A stretch of DNA of 64,000 nt from Capillimicrobium parvum (GTDB lineage: Bacteria > Actinomycetota > Thermoleophilia > Solirubrobacterales > Solirubrobacteraceae). The position numbers and the translations under genes are program-made. The notes beneath the pieces were generated by a model. That model had not been told where the DNA came from. It made no database searches and saw only the letters and a list, made by a program, of their open reading frames with translations. Positions 17,517-25,844 of the stretch are shown one piece after another. How positions within the stretch are numbered: the stretch's first letter is position 1; each line of letters begins with the position of its first letter. The stretch spans positions 5,828,001 through 5,892,000 of the forward strand of contig NZ_CP087164.1 in assembly GCF_021172045.1 (NCBI RefSeq). Reading direction: 5' to 3'.

Positions 17517-18716
17517 ATGGGCATGTTCCACCACCACGGCAACGGCAAGGGCCACCGCCACGGCGGCCCGAAGCCGAGCGGGATCGATCGGGAGTCGCTG
17601 CGAGGAATGCAAGCGCTCAAGCGCCTCGCCGACATCAAGGACCGCCGGGAACGCGAGCAGCTCGAGCGCGGGCTCGATCTCGGGCTCGCCGCGGCCCCGT
17701 CGGTCAACGACCGCACGATCTCGACGTTCTCGCGCGGCCAGCAGCCGGCGTTCGCGGGCATCAACACGTTCCTGAAGGCGCCCTACTGCGAGAACATCCG
17801 CGACGTCGGCAAGTACGACGTCGCGATCATCGGCGCGCCGTTCGACATGGGCACGACGTACCGCGCCGGCTGCCGGTTCGGCCCCCAGGCCGTCCGCCGC
17901 ATCTCCGCGCTCTACGACTCCTACAACGCCGACATGGCCGTCGACCTCTACGAGGAGCTCAACCTCTGCGACGCCGGCGACATCTTCGTCATCCCGTCGA
18001 ACATCGAGAAGTCGTTCGACCAGATCGATCGAGCCGTCTCCTTCGTCCACGAGCAGGGCGTCTTCCCCGTCGTCATCGGCGGCGACCACTCGATCGGCTA
18101 CCCCGACGTGCGCGCGCTCGCCCCGCACATCGACGGTCGCATCGGGATCATCCACCTCGACCGCCACATCGACATCCAGGAACGCGACATGGACGAGCGG
18201 ATGCACACGACGCCGTGGTTCCATGCCACCGACATCCCGAACGCTCCGGCCAGCAACCTCGTCCAGATGGGCATCGGCGGCTGGTACGGCTCGCGCCCCG
18301 GCATGAAGGTGGCCCGCGACCGCCAGTCGACCGTGATCACGATCTCCGACGTCGAGGAGCTCGGCATCGAGAAGGCCGTGGAGGTCGCGCTCGAGTGCGC
18401 GTGGAAGGACGCCGACGCGGTCTTCCTCTCGTTCGACATCGACTCCATCGACGCCGGGTTCGTCCCCGGCACCGGCTCGCCCGAGCCGGGCGGCCTGCTG
18501 CCGCGCGAGGCCCTGAAGGCGCTGCGCATGGTCGCGCGCGAGGGGATCTGCGGCATGGAGGTCGTGGAGATCGCCCCGCCGTACGACGTGTCGGACATGA
18601 CCGCCCAGCTCGGCTGCCGCGCGATCATGGACGTGCTCGGCACCCTCGTCGAAGAGGGCTACCTGGGATCGCGCCGCAAGGACGAGCCCGAGCGCGAGCG
18701 GATCAACGTCTCCTGA
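17517..18716 (+). CDS. Agmatinase-like ureohydrolase, candidate nickel-dependent guanidine hydrolase
   Basis: A 399-aa ureohydrolase, about 90 residues longer than E. coli agmatinase because of an N-terminal extension. The metal site is complete: His191 (GGDHS), Asp215/His217/Asp219 (HLDRHID) and Asp307/Asp309 (SFDIDSID), followed by GTGSPEPGG. The second motif is DRHID rather than the usual DAHTD, and MHTTPWFHATD follows. From memory these features match the Synechocystis Sll1077/GdmH group, the Ni2+-dependent guanidine hydrolases, better than Mn2+ agmatinases. The first 15 residues contain five His (HHH, HRH), a possible metal-binding tail. The next gene is a nickel/cobalt importer, which supports nickel. 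Agmatine or another guanidino substrate remains possible. Confidence 0.85.
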   Translation: MGMFHHHGNGKGHRHGGPKPSGIDRESLRGMQALKRLADIKDRREREQLERGLDLGLAAAPSVNDRTISTFSRGQQPAFAGINTFLKAPYCENIRDVGKYDVAIIGAPFDMGTTYRAGCRFGPQAVRRISALYDSYNADMAVDLYEELNLCDAGDIFVIPSNIEKSFDQIDRAVSFVHEQGVFPVVIGGDHSIGYPDVRALAPHIDGRIGIIHLDRHIDIQERDMDERMHTTPWFHATDIPNAPASNLVQMGIGGWYGSRPGMKVARDRQSTVITISDVEELGIEKAVEVALECAWKDADAVFLSFDIDSIDAGFVPGTGSPEPGGLLPREALKALRMVAREGICGMEVVEIAPPYDVSDMTAQLGCRAIMDVLGTLVEEGYLGSRRKDEPERERINVS

Positions 18717-18741
18717 TCGCGGTCTGCTCGATCGACGTCTC

Positions 18742-19884
18742 GTGACTGCTCTCGCACTCCGGCTGGCGTCCCGCGCCAGCCGGATCCGCCACATGCTCAG
18801 CCGGGCCGAGTGGACCCGGGTCGCGGCCATGGCCGCCGTCGTCGTCGGCCTGCACGTCGTCGGCTTCGGGCTGCTGTTCGCCGTGGTCGTCCCCGCGCAC
18901 CTCGACATGGGGACGGCCGGCGTCTTCACGGCGGGCGTGGGCCTGACCGCGTACGCCCTCGGCCTGCGCCACGCCTTCGACGCCGATCACATCGCGGCGA
19001 TCGACAACACCACCCGCAAGCTGATGGCCGACGGCCAGCGGCCGCTGAGCGTCGGGTTCTTCTTCTCGCTCGGCCACTCGACCGTCGTGTTCGTCCTGGC
19101 GTTCCTGTTCAGCATCGGCGTGCGCGCCGTGGTGGGGCCCGTCGCCGACGACAGCTCGGCGCTGCACCAGATCACGGGCGTGATCGGCCCGTCGGTCTCC
19201 GGGACGTTCCTGCTCGTGATCGCCGCGATCAACCTCGCCGTCCTGGTCGGGATCGTGCGGGCCGTCCGGGCGAGCCGGCGAGGCCGCTGCACGGGCGAGG
19301 AGCTCGCCGCGCGGCTGGCGTGCGGAGGCGTCTCCGCACGCCTCTTCTCCCGGGTGACGCGGACGATCACCCGGCCGTGGCAGATGTACCCGCTCGGCCT
19401 CCTGTTCGGGCTCGGGTTCGACACGGCCACCGAGATCGCGCTGCTGTTCCTCGCCGGCGGCGCCGCCGGGGCGGGACTCCCGTGGTACGCCGTGCTCTGC
19501 CTGCCGGTCCTGTTCGCCGCCGGGATGTCCCTCCTGGACACGATCGACGGCTCGTTCATGAACTTCGCGTACGGGTGGGCATTCTCCAACCCGGTCCGCA
19601 AGGTCTACTACAACCTCACCGTCACCGGACTCTCCGTCATGGTCGCGCTCGTGATCGGCTCGATCGAGATCGCCGCGGTGCTGGCCGACCGCCTCGGACT
19701 GTCGGGCAGCATCTGGGACCTCGCCACGGGCGCCGACCTCAACTCGGTCGGCTACGTCGTCGCGGGGCTGTTCGTGGTGACGTGGGCCGCCGCGATCCTG
19801 GTGTGGCGGGTCGGGCGGATCGAAGAGCGGTGGGCGCTCCCGGAGGCCGGCGCGGGGACGACCCGGCCGCCACCCCGGAACTGA
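18742..19884 (+). CDS. NiCoT-family nickel/cobalt transporter (HoxN/NixA type)
   Basis: A 380-aa high-affinity Ni2+/Co2+ permease with eight predicted transmembrane helices. The family signature in helix 2, RHAFDADHIAAIDN, is at 76-89; other blocks are FSLGHSTVVF, LGFDTATEIALL and MSLLDTIDGSFM. It is 25 bp downstream of the ureohydrolase and in the same direction. In NiCoT genomics, neighbours usually reveal the metal enzyme served, so it probably feeds nickel to that hydrolase. No urease or hydrogenase genes are visible. The start is GTG 18742. Its stop is 1 bp from the convergent AraC gene's stop. Confidence 0.93.
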   Translation: MTALALRLASRASRIRHMLSRAEWTRVAAMAAVVVGLHVVGFGLLFAVVVPAHLDMGTAGVFTAGVGLTAYALGLRHAFDADHIAAIDNTTRKLMADGQRPLSVGFFFSLGHSTVVFVLAFLFSIGVRAVVGPVADDSSALHQITGVIGPSVSGTFLLVIAAINLAVLVGIVRAVRASRRGRCTGEELAARLACGGVSARLFSRVTRTITRPWQMYPLGLLFGLGFDTATEIALLFLAGGAAGAGLPWYAVLCLPVLFAAGMSLLDTIDGSFMNFAYGWAFSNPVRKVYYNLTVTGLSVMVALVIGSIEIAAVLADRLGLSGSIWDLATGADLNSVGYVVAGLFVVTWAAAILVWRVGRIEERWALPEAGAGTTRPPPRN

Positions 19885-19885
19885 G

Positions 19886-20728
19886 TCACGCGGCGGCGTA
19901 GCCGGCGCCCTGCGCGAGGCGGGCGGCGAGGAACTCGGTCGGCGTCCTACCGGCGAGCGCGCGGAACTCGCGGGTGAAGTGCGGCTGGTCGGCGAAGCCG
20001 CACGCGAGCGCGACGTCGGCGAGGTCGCTGCCGCCGTCGAGGAGGCCGACGGTGCGCTGGAAGCGCAGGATCCGGGCGAACGCCTTCGGGGTCAGGCCGA
20101 TCTCCTCCCGGAAGCGCGCGCTGAGGTGGCGGCGGCTGCAGCCCAGCTCGCGCCTGAGGCGCTCGATGGGCATGGCGCCGGCGGTCTCGGTGAGGCGGCG
20201 ATGGGCGTAGGCGACGTCGGGTCGCAGCGCCGTCGCGCCGGCGACGCGGCGCAGGAGGATGCGGTCGAGCAGGTCGAAGCGGGCCGGCGAGGCCCCCGCA
20301 GCGTCGAGGACGTCCTCGAGGCGCTGCGCATCGGGGCCGAGGAGGTCGTCGAGCGCGATGACCTGGTGAGCGAGCTCGCCGGGCGGGACGCCGAGGAGCA
20401 TCCGGGCGCCGAGCGGATGGAGGTCGATCTGCATGCAGCGGGCGCGGCCGGCGTGCTCGGCGACCGCAGGGCCGTCGTGCAGCCCGCCGGCGAACGAGCC
20501 GAGACGGGTGAGCGGCATCTCGCCCTGCCCGACGAGCCACCCGTCGCCGAAGTCGACGATGACCGGGATCTCGCCCCGCGGGACCTCGAGCCTGCGCAGC
20601 GGCTCGACGGTCCGTTCGTGGTAGTCGCCGTAGCGGACGACGAGGCCGCGCAGCCGCGGGTCGGGGGCGGCGACCGCGAAGAAGAAGTCGCCGTCCGGGT
20701 CGCCGTGGATCACGTGCGGCCGCCGCAT
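19886..20728 (-). CDS. AraC-family transcriptional regulator
   Basis: A 280-aa regulator with a DUF6597-like N-terminal sensor half (residues about 15-170, with PLRRLEVPRGEIPVIVDFG and ARCMQIDLHPLGARMLLG) and a C-terminal AraC DNA-binding half (IERLRRELGCSRRHLSARFREEIG, DLADVALACGFADQPHFTREFR). It is 5 bp downstream of the alpha/beta hydrolase stop in the same direction, so the two form an operon. The effector is unknown. Confidence 0.87.
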   Translation of the reverse strand: MRRPHVIHGDPDGDFFFAVAAPDPRLRGLVVRYGDYHERTVEPLRRLEVPRGEIPVIVDFGDGWLVGQGEMPLTRLGSFAGGLHDGPAVAEHAGRARCMQIDLHPLGARMLLGVPPGELAHQVIALDDLLGPDAQRLEDVLDAAGASPARFDLLDRILLRRVAGATALRPDVAYAHRRLTETAGAMPIERLRRELGCSRRHLSARFREEIGLTPKAFARILRFQRTVGLLDGGSDLADVALACGFADQPHFTREFRALAGRTPTEFLAARLAQGAGYAAA

Positions 20729-20733
20729 GGCGC

Positions 20734-21597
20734 TCAGCCTGGCGCGACCGGGGCGTGCTCGTCCAGGAAGCGCGTGAGCTGCTCGAGGTAGGCTCGGCGG
20801 AAGCGGCGCGCGCCGCCGATGCTGTGCCCGCAGCCGTCGAGCGCGACGACCTCGATGCCGCGGTGCGTGGCGTGCAGGCGCTCGGCGTGGCGGGCCGCGA
20901 ACACGCCGCCCTGCGACTCGTCGGCGGCGAGCAGGAGCACGGGCGCCTCGACGGGCGCCGTGAGGTCGATGCCCTCGAGCGTGGAGTTGTCCGCGGCTCC
21001 CTGGAGGACGGCGGGATCCAGGTCGTGGTAGGCGCGGCCCATGGCCTGCAGCGCGTCGTCGGTGAGCACCTCGCGCAGGCGCAGCGTGTGGTCCCGGCCG
21101 AACCACTGCTCGCCGATGCGCTCGCTCATGGTCTCCGCGCTCGCGCCCTCGGCCTGCCACTGGATCGTCCGGTCGCGCAGGACCGGGAACGCCTGACGCG
21201 CGGCGCTCGTCTCGAACTCGGCCGCCTCGCTGTAGAACAGCGGCGGGTCCTCGAGGAACACCGCCGTGACGAGCTCGGGATGGCGCTGGGCCACGGTCCA
21301 CGCGACGCAGCCGCCGAGCGAGTGCCCGACCAGGACGGCGGGGCGGCCGACCGCGCGCAGGATGGCGACGGCGTCGCCGGTGTAGTCCTCGATCCCGTAG
21401 GCGCCCGGCGTCTTGGCGGAGTCCCCGTGCCCGCGCTGGTCGACGCGCAGGACGCGCCGGCCGAGGAGGATCTCCGGGGGCAGCCAGGCGTACGCGTGGC
21501 GGCTGCCCGACACGCCGTGCAGGAAGACCACGGGGGGGCCGTCCTGCGGCCCGTCGTCCTGCACGTTCAGGGTGACCCCGTCGTTGGAGACGCGCAT
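20734..21597 (-). CDS. Alpha/beta-hydrolase with intact catalytic triad
   Basis: A 287-aa hydrolase of the broad esterase/epoxide-hydrolase-like group. The oxyanion segment is VVFLHGVSG, strand 4 gives VDQRGHGDS, the nucleophile elbow is GHSLGG, the acid lies in LLLAADESQGG, and the catalytic His is in DGCGHSIGG. The substrate cannot be predicted. It is the upstream gene of the AraC pair and follows the adenylate cyclase by 9 bp, so all three leftward genes may be co-transcribed. Confidence 0.87.
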   Translation of the reverse strand: MRVSNDGVTLNVQDDGPQDGPPVVFLHGVSGSRHAYAWLPPEILLGRRVLRVDQRGHGDSAKTPGAYGIEDYTGDAVAILRAVGRPAVLVGHSLGGCVAWTVAQRHPELVTAVFLEDPPLFYSEAAEFETSAARQAFPVLRDRTIQWQAEGASAETMSERIGEQWFGRDHTLRLREVLTDDALQAMGRAYHDLDPAVLQGAADNSTLEGIDLTAPVEAPVLLLAADESQGGVFAARHAERLHATHRGIEVVALDGCGHSIGGARRFRRAYLEQLTRFLDEHAPVAPG

Positions 21598-21606
21598 GGG
21601 CGGAGC

Positions 21607-23304
21607 TTAGGCGGCGTAGACGACCACCGGCTCGCTGCGGCCGCGCAGCTCGATCTCGCCGAAGCGGCGCAGCCCGTCCGCCGGACCGCCGGCCTGATCC
21701 ACCGTGGTCGAGGCGACGAAGATCCGCTCGGGCGCGTCGCGGCTGAGCGCCTGCAGGCGCGCGGCGACGTTCGTCGCGTCCCCGACCGCGGCGTACTCCA
21801 GCCGCCGCTCCGACCCGACGCTGCCCGACATGACGGCGCCGGTGTTGACGCCGATGCCGACGTCGAGCGTGCGGTCGGTCAGGCCCCGGTCGTGCAGCCA
21901 GCGGTTGAACCGCGGCAGCCCGTCCCGCGCGATCTGGCGCGCGGCGGCAAGCGCTCGCGCCGCGTGGTCGGGCTGCTCGATCGGGGCGCCGAAGACCGAC
22001 ATGACGCCGTCGCCCTGGTAGGAGACGACCGTCCCGCCGTGGTCGAACACCGCGCCAGAGACCAGGCCCAGGTAGCGGTTGAGCACCTCGATGACCTGGT
22101 CGGGCTGCAGGCCCTCGGCCAGCGCGGTGAAGCCGCGCAGGTCGCAGAACATGACGGTCGCCTCGACGCGCCTGGGCGGGATGCCGTCGCGCTCCACGAT
22201 CTCGTCGACCACGGCGGGCGGGACGAAGCGGGCGAAGGCGGCGCGGACCCGGTGGCGCGCGCGGACCTCGGTCGCGTAGGTGGCCGCGACGGCGCCGAGC
22301 GTCCCGAGGACCAGCGCGAGCAGCGGCGCCGCCAGCGGGACGATCCAGCCGCCGTCGAAGGCGAGCTGCGCGCCGGCGAGGAGCATCGCGAACCCCGCCG
22401 CACCAGCGATCAGCGCGCGGGCGAGCGGGCCGAGCGGGCGCTTGGGGAGCGTGGCGAGCGGCGCGGCGAAGGCGGCGGCGAGGAGGAGCAGGATGCCGAC
22501 GGCGACGCCGGTGTCCTGCAGCGGGTAGCCGTCGAGGATCGTCTGGATGGCGTTGGCGTTGATCTCCGGGCCGGACATGCTCCCCAGCGGCGTCGTGTGG
22601 ACGTCCTGCAGCGTGGGTGCCGTGGCGCCGACGACGACGATCCTGTCCTTGACCCTGCGCTCGGAGAAGCGATCGAAGAACACCCGGTGAAACGGGATCG
22701 TGGTAACGGTCCCGATGCCCCCGGCGAAGTCGATCTCCCGCTCGCCCTGTTCGGGGTCACCCCCCGCGCCGAGCGAGGCCAGGCTGGGCACGCCGTCCTT
22801 CGATCCCGTGAACGTGCGCATCACGCCGCCCGAGCTCAGCGGGAGGTTCGCGTAGCCGACCCGGTCCCGGTCGACCCCGGCCAGGATGTCGGGCGCGGCC
22901 GGCCGGCCGGGACCGGCCCGAACGATGTCGGCGGTGCCGAGGATCACGCGCGGATCCTGCGCCGCGTCGAGCAGCGCCTGATCGCTGCGGCGCGACCCCG
23001 ACGGCTCGGAGAACTGCACGTCATAGACCACCTTGGCGGCGCCTGCGGCGAGCAGGTTCCGGATGACCCGGGCATGGAACCGGCGCGGGAACGGCCACTG
23101 GCCGAGGTGCGCGAAGGCGTTCTCGTCGATGCCGACGACGACGACCTCCGGCGGACTGCCCTGGTCGCCGCGCACCTTGAAGCGCGCGTCGACGAGGTTC
23201 GACTCGGGCCGCTCCAGCCACCCCGCCGCCCAGATGCCGCCCGCGATCGCCGCGGCGAGCACGCCGACGACCACCGCACGCGCCACCCTGCTGCCCGCGA
23301 GCAT
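21607..23304 (-). CDS. Membrane CHASE2-domain class III adenylate/guanylate cyclase
   Basis: A 565-aa signalling enzyme that makes cAMP (or cGMP). It has an N-terminal helix (about 9-28), an extracytoplasmic CHASE2 sensor (about 30-300, containing VVVVGIDENAFAHLGQWPF and the typical IVVVGATAPTLQD), and three hydrophobic helices (about 310-380). The cytosolic class III catalytic domain follows, with metal-binding Asp in VMFCDLRGFTALAE and YQGDGVMSVFG and the nucleotide region LEYAAVGDATNVAARL. The start ATG 23304 gives a short cytosolic N-tip before helix 1. It is divergent from the NHL gene (84 bp). A cNMP-binding Crp-type regulator lies 2 kb away and may read its product. Confidence 0.92.
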   Translation of the reverse strand: MLAGSRVARAVVVGVLAAAIAGGIWAAGWLERPESNLVDARFKVRGDQGSPPEVVVVGIDENAFAHLGQWPFPRRFHARVIRNLLAAGAAKVVYDVQFSEPSGSRRSDQALLDAAQDPRVILGTADIVRAGPGRPAAPDILAGVDRDRVGYANLPLSSGGVMRTFTGSKDGVPSLASLGAGGDPEQGEREIDFAGGIGTVTTIPFHRVFFDRFSERRVKDRIVVVGATAPTLQDVHTTPLGSMSGPEINANAIQTILDGYPLQDTGVAVGILLLLAAAFAAPLATLPKRPLGPLARALIAGAAGFAMLLAGAQLAFDGGWIVPLAAPLLALVLGTLGAVAATYATEVRARHRVRAAFARFVPPAVVDEIVERDGIPPRRVEATVMFCDLRGFTALAEGLQPDQVIEVLNRYLGLVSGAVFDHGGTVVSYQGDGVMSVFGAPIEQPDHAARALAAARQIARDGLPRFNRWLHDRGLTDRTLDVGIGVNTGAVMSGSVGSERRLEYAAVGDATNVAARLQALSRDAPERIFVASTTVDQAGGPADGLRRFGEIELRGRSEPVVVYAA

Positions 23305-23388
23305 GAGCCGAGTGTCGCGGATATGACACAGCGAGTGCCAACTCTGCGACAGTCGCGCTGGCCCGGGCAAGGGACGATCGCCACCGCC

Positions 23389-25116
23389 ATGACGCGCAGA
23401 CAGCTCTCGCTCTCACTCCTCGTCGCGCTGTTCGCCGTCGTGGCCCTTGCGGTGTCCACTTCGCACGGGCAGGCGGTTGATCGCATCGACACGGGCGCTG
23501 GGACGGGGACCGCCGGGTTCGGCGGCGACGGCGGCCCGGCGACGACCGCGCTGCTCAACACGCCGTCGGACGTGTCCCCACAGGCCGACGGCGACTTCTT
23601 CATCGCGGACACGGCGAACGACCGCATCCGCCGGGTGTCCGCGGCCGGCGCGATCGCCACGGTGCCGGGCCCGTCCGCGGAGCTGACCCTCAACGCTCCG
23701 CGCGGCGTGGCCGCCCTCTCCGACGGGGGCTTCCTCATCGCCGATACCGGCAACAACCTCGTGCGCCTGGTCAGCGCGGCCGGCACCGTGACGAACGTGG
23801 CCGGCACCGGGACGGCCGGCTTCTCCGGCGACCGGGGCGCGGCCACCGAGGCGCTGCTCAACGCCCCGCAGGGCGTCGCGGCGCTGCCGGACGGCTCCAT
23901 CCTCATCGCCGACACCGGCAACAACCGCATCCGCCGGGTGAGCGACGGCGTCATCACGACCGTCGCGGGGACCGGCCCGGCGGCGTTCAACGGCGACGGC
24001 GCGCCGGCGACGCGCGTCGCGCTCAACGCGCCGGCGCGCGTCGCGCCGCTGGCGGGCGGAGGCTTCCTGATCGCCGACACCGGCAACGACCGCATCCGCC
24101 GCGTCGACACGGCGGGCAACATCTCCACGATCGCCGGGACCGGCACCGCGGGCTTCGCCGGCGACGGCGGCCCCGCGACCGCCGCTCAGCTCGACGCGCC
24201 CCAGGGGATCGCCGTGCGCGCCGACGGCTCGCTCGTCGTCGCGGACACGGCCAACGACCGCGTCCGCGCCATCGCGGCCGACGGCACCATCCGCACGATC
24301 GCGGGAACGGGCGCCGCGGGCTTCTCCGGCGACGGCGGCCCCGCCTCCGCGGCCCGGCTCGCCGGCCCGCGCGCGGTCGCGCAGGGCACGGGACGCCTGC
24401 TCGTCGCCGACACCGCCAACCACCGCATCCGCGCGATCACGACCGTCGCCCCGCAGCCCGACTCCGGGGTGCCCGCGACGCTGCCCCAGCCCGCCGAGCA
24501 GCCGCCGCCCGGCGTCGCGCCGCCGACCATCGGGGCCAACGCGGTCGTCGCGCCGGTCGCCGGCAAGGTGCGGGTGCGACTGGCCGGCCATCGCGGCTTC
24601 GTCGCGCTGACCGGGGCGGAGAACGTCGGGCTCGGCTCCGAGCTCGACGCGACGAAGGGCGCCGTCGCGGTGTTCTTCATCACCACGAAGCAGGGCCGCG
24701 CGGCGAGCGCCATCGCCTCCGGCGGCCGGTTCCTGCTCCTCCAGCCCGACGTCCTGGACCGCAACCAGCGTCCGGGCCTGCTGTCGCTGAGCGCCAGGCT
24801 CACCGGCTGTCCGAGGCGCGCCGCGACCCGTGTCCACCTCCTGCGCAGCGCGACGGCAAGGGCGGCGCGCAAGGGCTCTCCGCGGCGGCGGGTCCGCGTG
24901 CACGCCCGCGGACGGATCCGGACGAAGGGCCGCTACGGCTCGGCGATCGTGCGCGGCACCCAGTGGACGATCCAGGACCAGTGCCCGCCCATCCGCCCCG
25001 CCGGCACGAAGTTCGTCGTGACCGAGGGCATCGTGTCCGTCCGCGACTTCGTCAAGCACCGCAGCGTGCTCGTGCGCGCCGGCCGGCGCTACCTCGCCCG
25101 CGCCCGCGTGCGCTGA
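23389..25116 (+). CDS. Secreted NHL-repeat beta-propeller protein with FecR-like C-terminus
   Basis: A 575-aa exported protein. A signal peptide (LSLSLLVALFAVVALAVSTSHGQA) is followed by about six NHL-type repeats of roughly 55 residues. Each carries a GTG-AGF-GDGGPA block and an IADTGN-RIRRV block, which should fold as a beta-propeller between residues about 35 and 355. A Pro-rich linker (about 360-385) leads to a C-terminal region with DNA-like basic segments and an ending similar to FecR domains (GTKFVVTEGIVSVRDF, VRAGRRYLARA). Probably a surface scaffold or ligand-binding protein; function unknown. The start is ATG 23389; longer upstream frames are antisense to other genes. Confidence 0.82.
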   Translation: MTRRQLSLSLLVALFAVVALAVSTSHGQAVDRIDTGAGTGTAGFGGDGGPATTALLNTPSDVSPQADGDFFIADTANDRIRRVSAAGAIATVPGPSAELTLNAPRGVAALSDGGFLIADTGNNLVRLVSAAGTVTNVAGTGTAGFSGDRGAATEALLNAPQGVAALPDGSILIADTGNNRIRRVSDGVITTVAGTGPAAFNGDGAPATRVALNAPARVAPLAGGGFLIADTGNDRIRRVDTAGNISTIAGTGTAGFAGDGGPATAAQLDAPQGIAVRADGSLVVADTANDRVRAIAADGTIRTIAGTGAAGFSGDGGPASAARLAGPRAVAQGTGRLLVADTANHRIRAITTVAPQPDSGVPATLPQPAEQPPPGVAPPTIGANAVVAPVAGKVRVRLAGHRGFVALTGAENVGLGSELDATKGAVAVFFITTKQGRAASAIASGGRFLLLQPDVLDRNQRPGLLSLSARLTGCPRRAATRVHLLRSATARAARKGSPRRRVRVHARGRIRTKGRYGSAIVRGTQWTIQDQCPPIRPAGTKFVVTEGIVSVRDFVKHRSVLVRAGRRYLARARVR

Positions 25117-25133
25117 GCGCGGTGGGCGGCTCG

Positions 25134-25808
25134 CTACGTGAACAGCCCGCGCGCCCGGTGCTCGAGCGCCGCCGGGTCGACCAGCGTCGTCCGGCCCCGC
25201 CCCAGCTCGACCGAACCGTGGTCCTGCTCCTCGCGCAGGACGCGGTTGACCGTCGCGCGCGACGTGCCCGCCATCGACGCGAGCTCCTCCTGGGTGAGCG
25301 GGACGACCGCGCCCGCCTCGACCGGGCCGTACGCCGCGACCGCGTCGAGCAGCCGGCGCCTCACGCGTGTGTCGGCCGGCAGGTAGAGCGCCTCGACGAG
25401 CTCCTCCGAGAGCTGGCGCACCCGAGCGGCGAGCACGCCGATCAGCAGCGAGTCGGTCTCCGGCCGCTGCGCGCGCAGGCGCTTGAACTCGATCTCGTGG
25501 ATCGACAGCGTCTCGCCGTCCTCGAGCGCCGCGACCGTCGCGCTGCGCGGCGCGCCGGGCGTGAGCAGCGCGAGCTCGCCGAACGCCGAGCCCGGCCCGA
25601 CCACGTTGAGCGTCGCGACGTCGCCGAACTCGGTGACGATCCGCACGGCGAAGCGGCCGGAGCGGACCAGGTGCATCGTGTCGGCCGGGTCGCCGGCGTG
25701 GAAGACGACCTCGCCCGCCGCGAAGCGGCGCCGGCGCGCGCGCTGCAGCAGCTCGCCGACCTCTCGGGGCGCCTCCTCCAGCAGCCACGCGAACTCGCCA
25801 CCCGCCAT
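25134..25808 (-). CDS. Crp/Fnr-family cyclic-nucleotide-type regulator
   Basis: A 224-aa transcription factor. The N-terminal cyclic-nucleotide-binding fold has GEVVFHAGDPADTMHLVRSGR and the phosphate-binding cassette FGELALLTPGAPRSAT, in which Arg and Ser contact cAMP in CRP. The C-terminal winged helix is LTQEELASMAGTSRATVNRVL. The intact cassette suggests it binds cNMP. No Cys cluster for an FNR-type iron-sulfur centre is seen. It converges on the NHL gene and precedes, on the same strand, nothing obvious except the cyclase 2 kb downstream. Confidence 0.9.
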   Translation of the reverse strand: MAGGEFAWLLEEAPREVGELLQRARRRRFAAGEVVFHAGDPADTMHLVRSGRFAVRIVTEFGDVATLNVVGPGSAFGELALLTPGAPRSATVAALEDGETLSIHEIEFKRLRAQRPETDSLLIGVLAARVRQLSEELVEALYLPADTRVRRRLLDAVAAYGPVEAGAVVPLTQEELASMAGTSRATVNRVLREEQDHGSVELGRGRTTLVDPAALEHRARGLFT

Positions 25809-25844
25809 CGCTCGATCGAACCTACCGGGCCGTCCGCCGCCCCG

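Noticed and set aside
20755-25116. A 1453-codon plus-strand open frame
   Set aside because: Only its last 575 codons (from ATG 23389) code for the NHL protein. The rest is antisense to the hydrolase and cyclase genes and gives Arg/Ala/Gly-rich nonsense protein typical of shadow frames in GC-rich DNA.
23413-25788. A 791-codon minus-strand open frame
   Set aside because: Antisense to the NHL gene; its repeats merely mirror the NHL repeats. The real minus-strand gene in its upstream part is the Crp regulator in a different frame.
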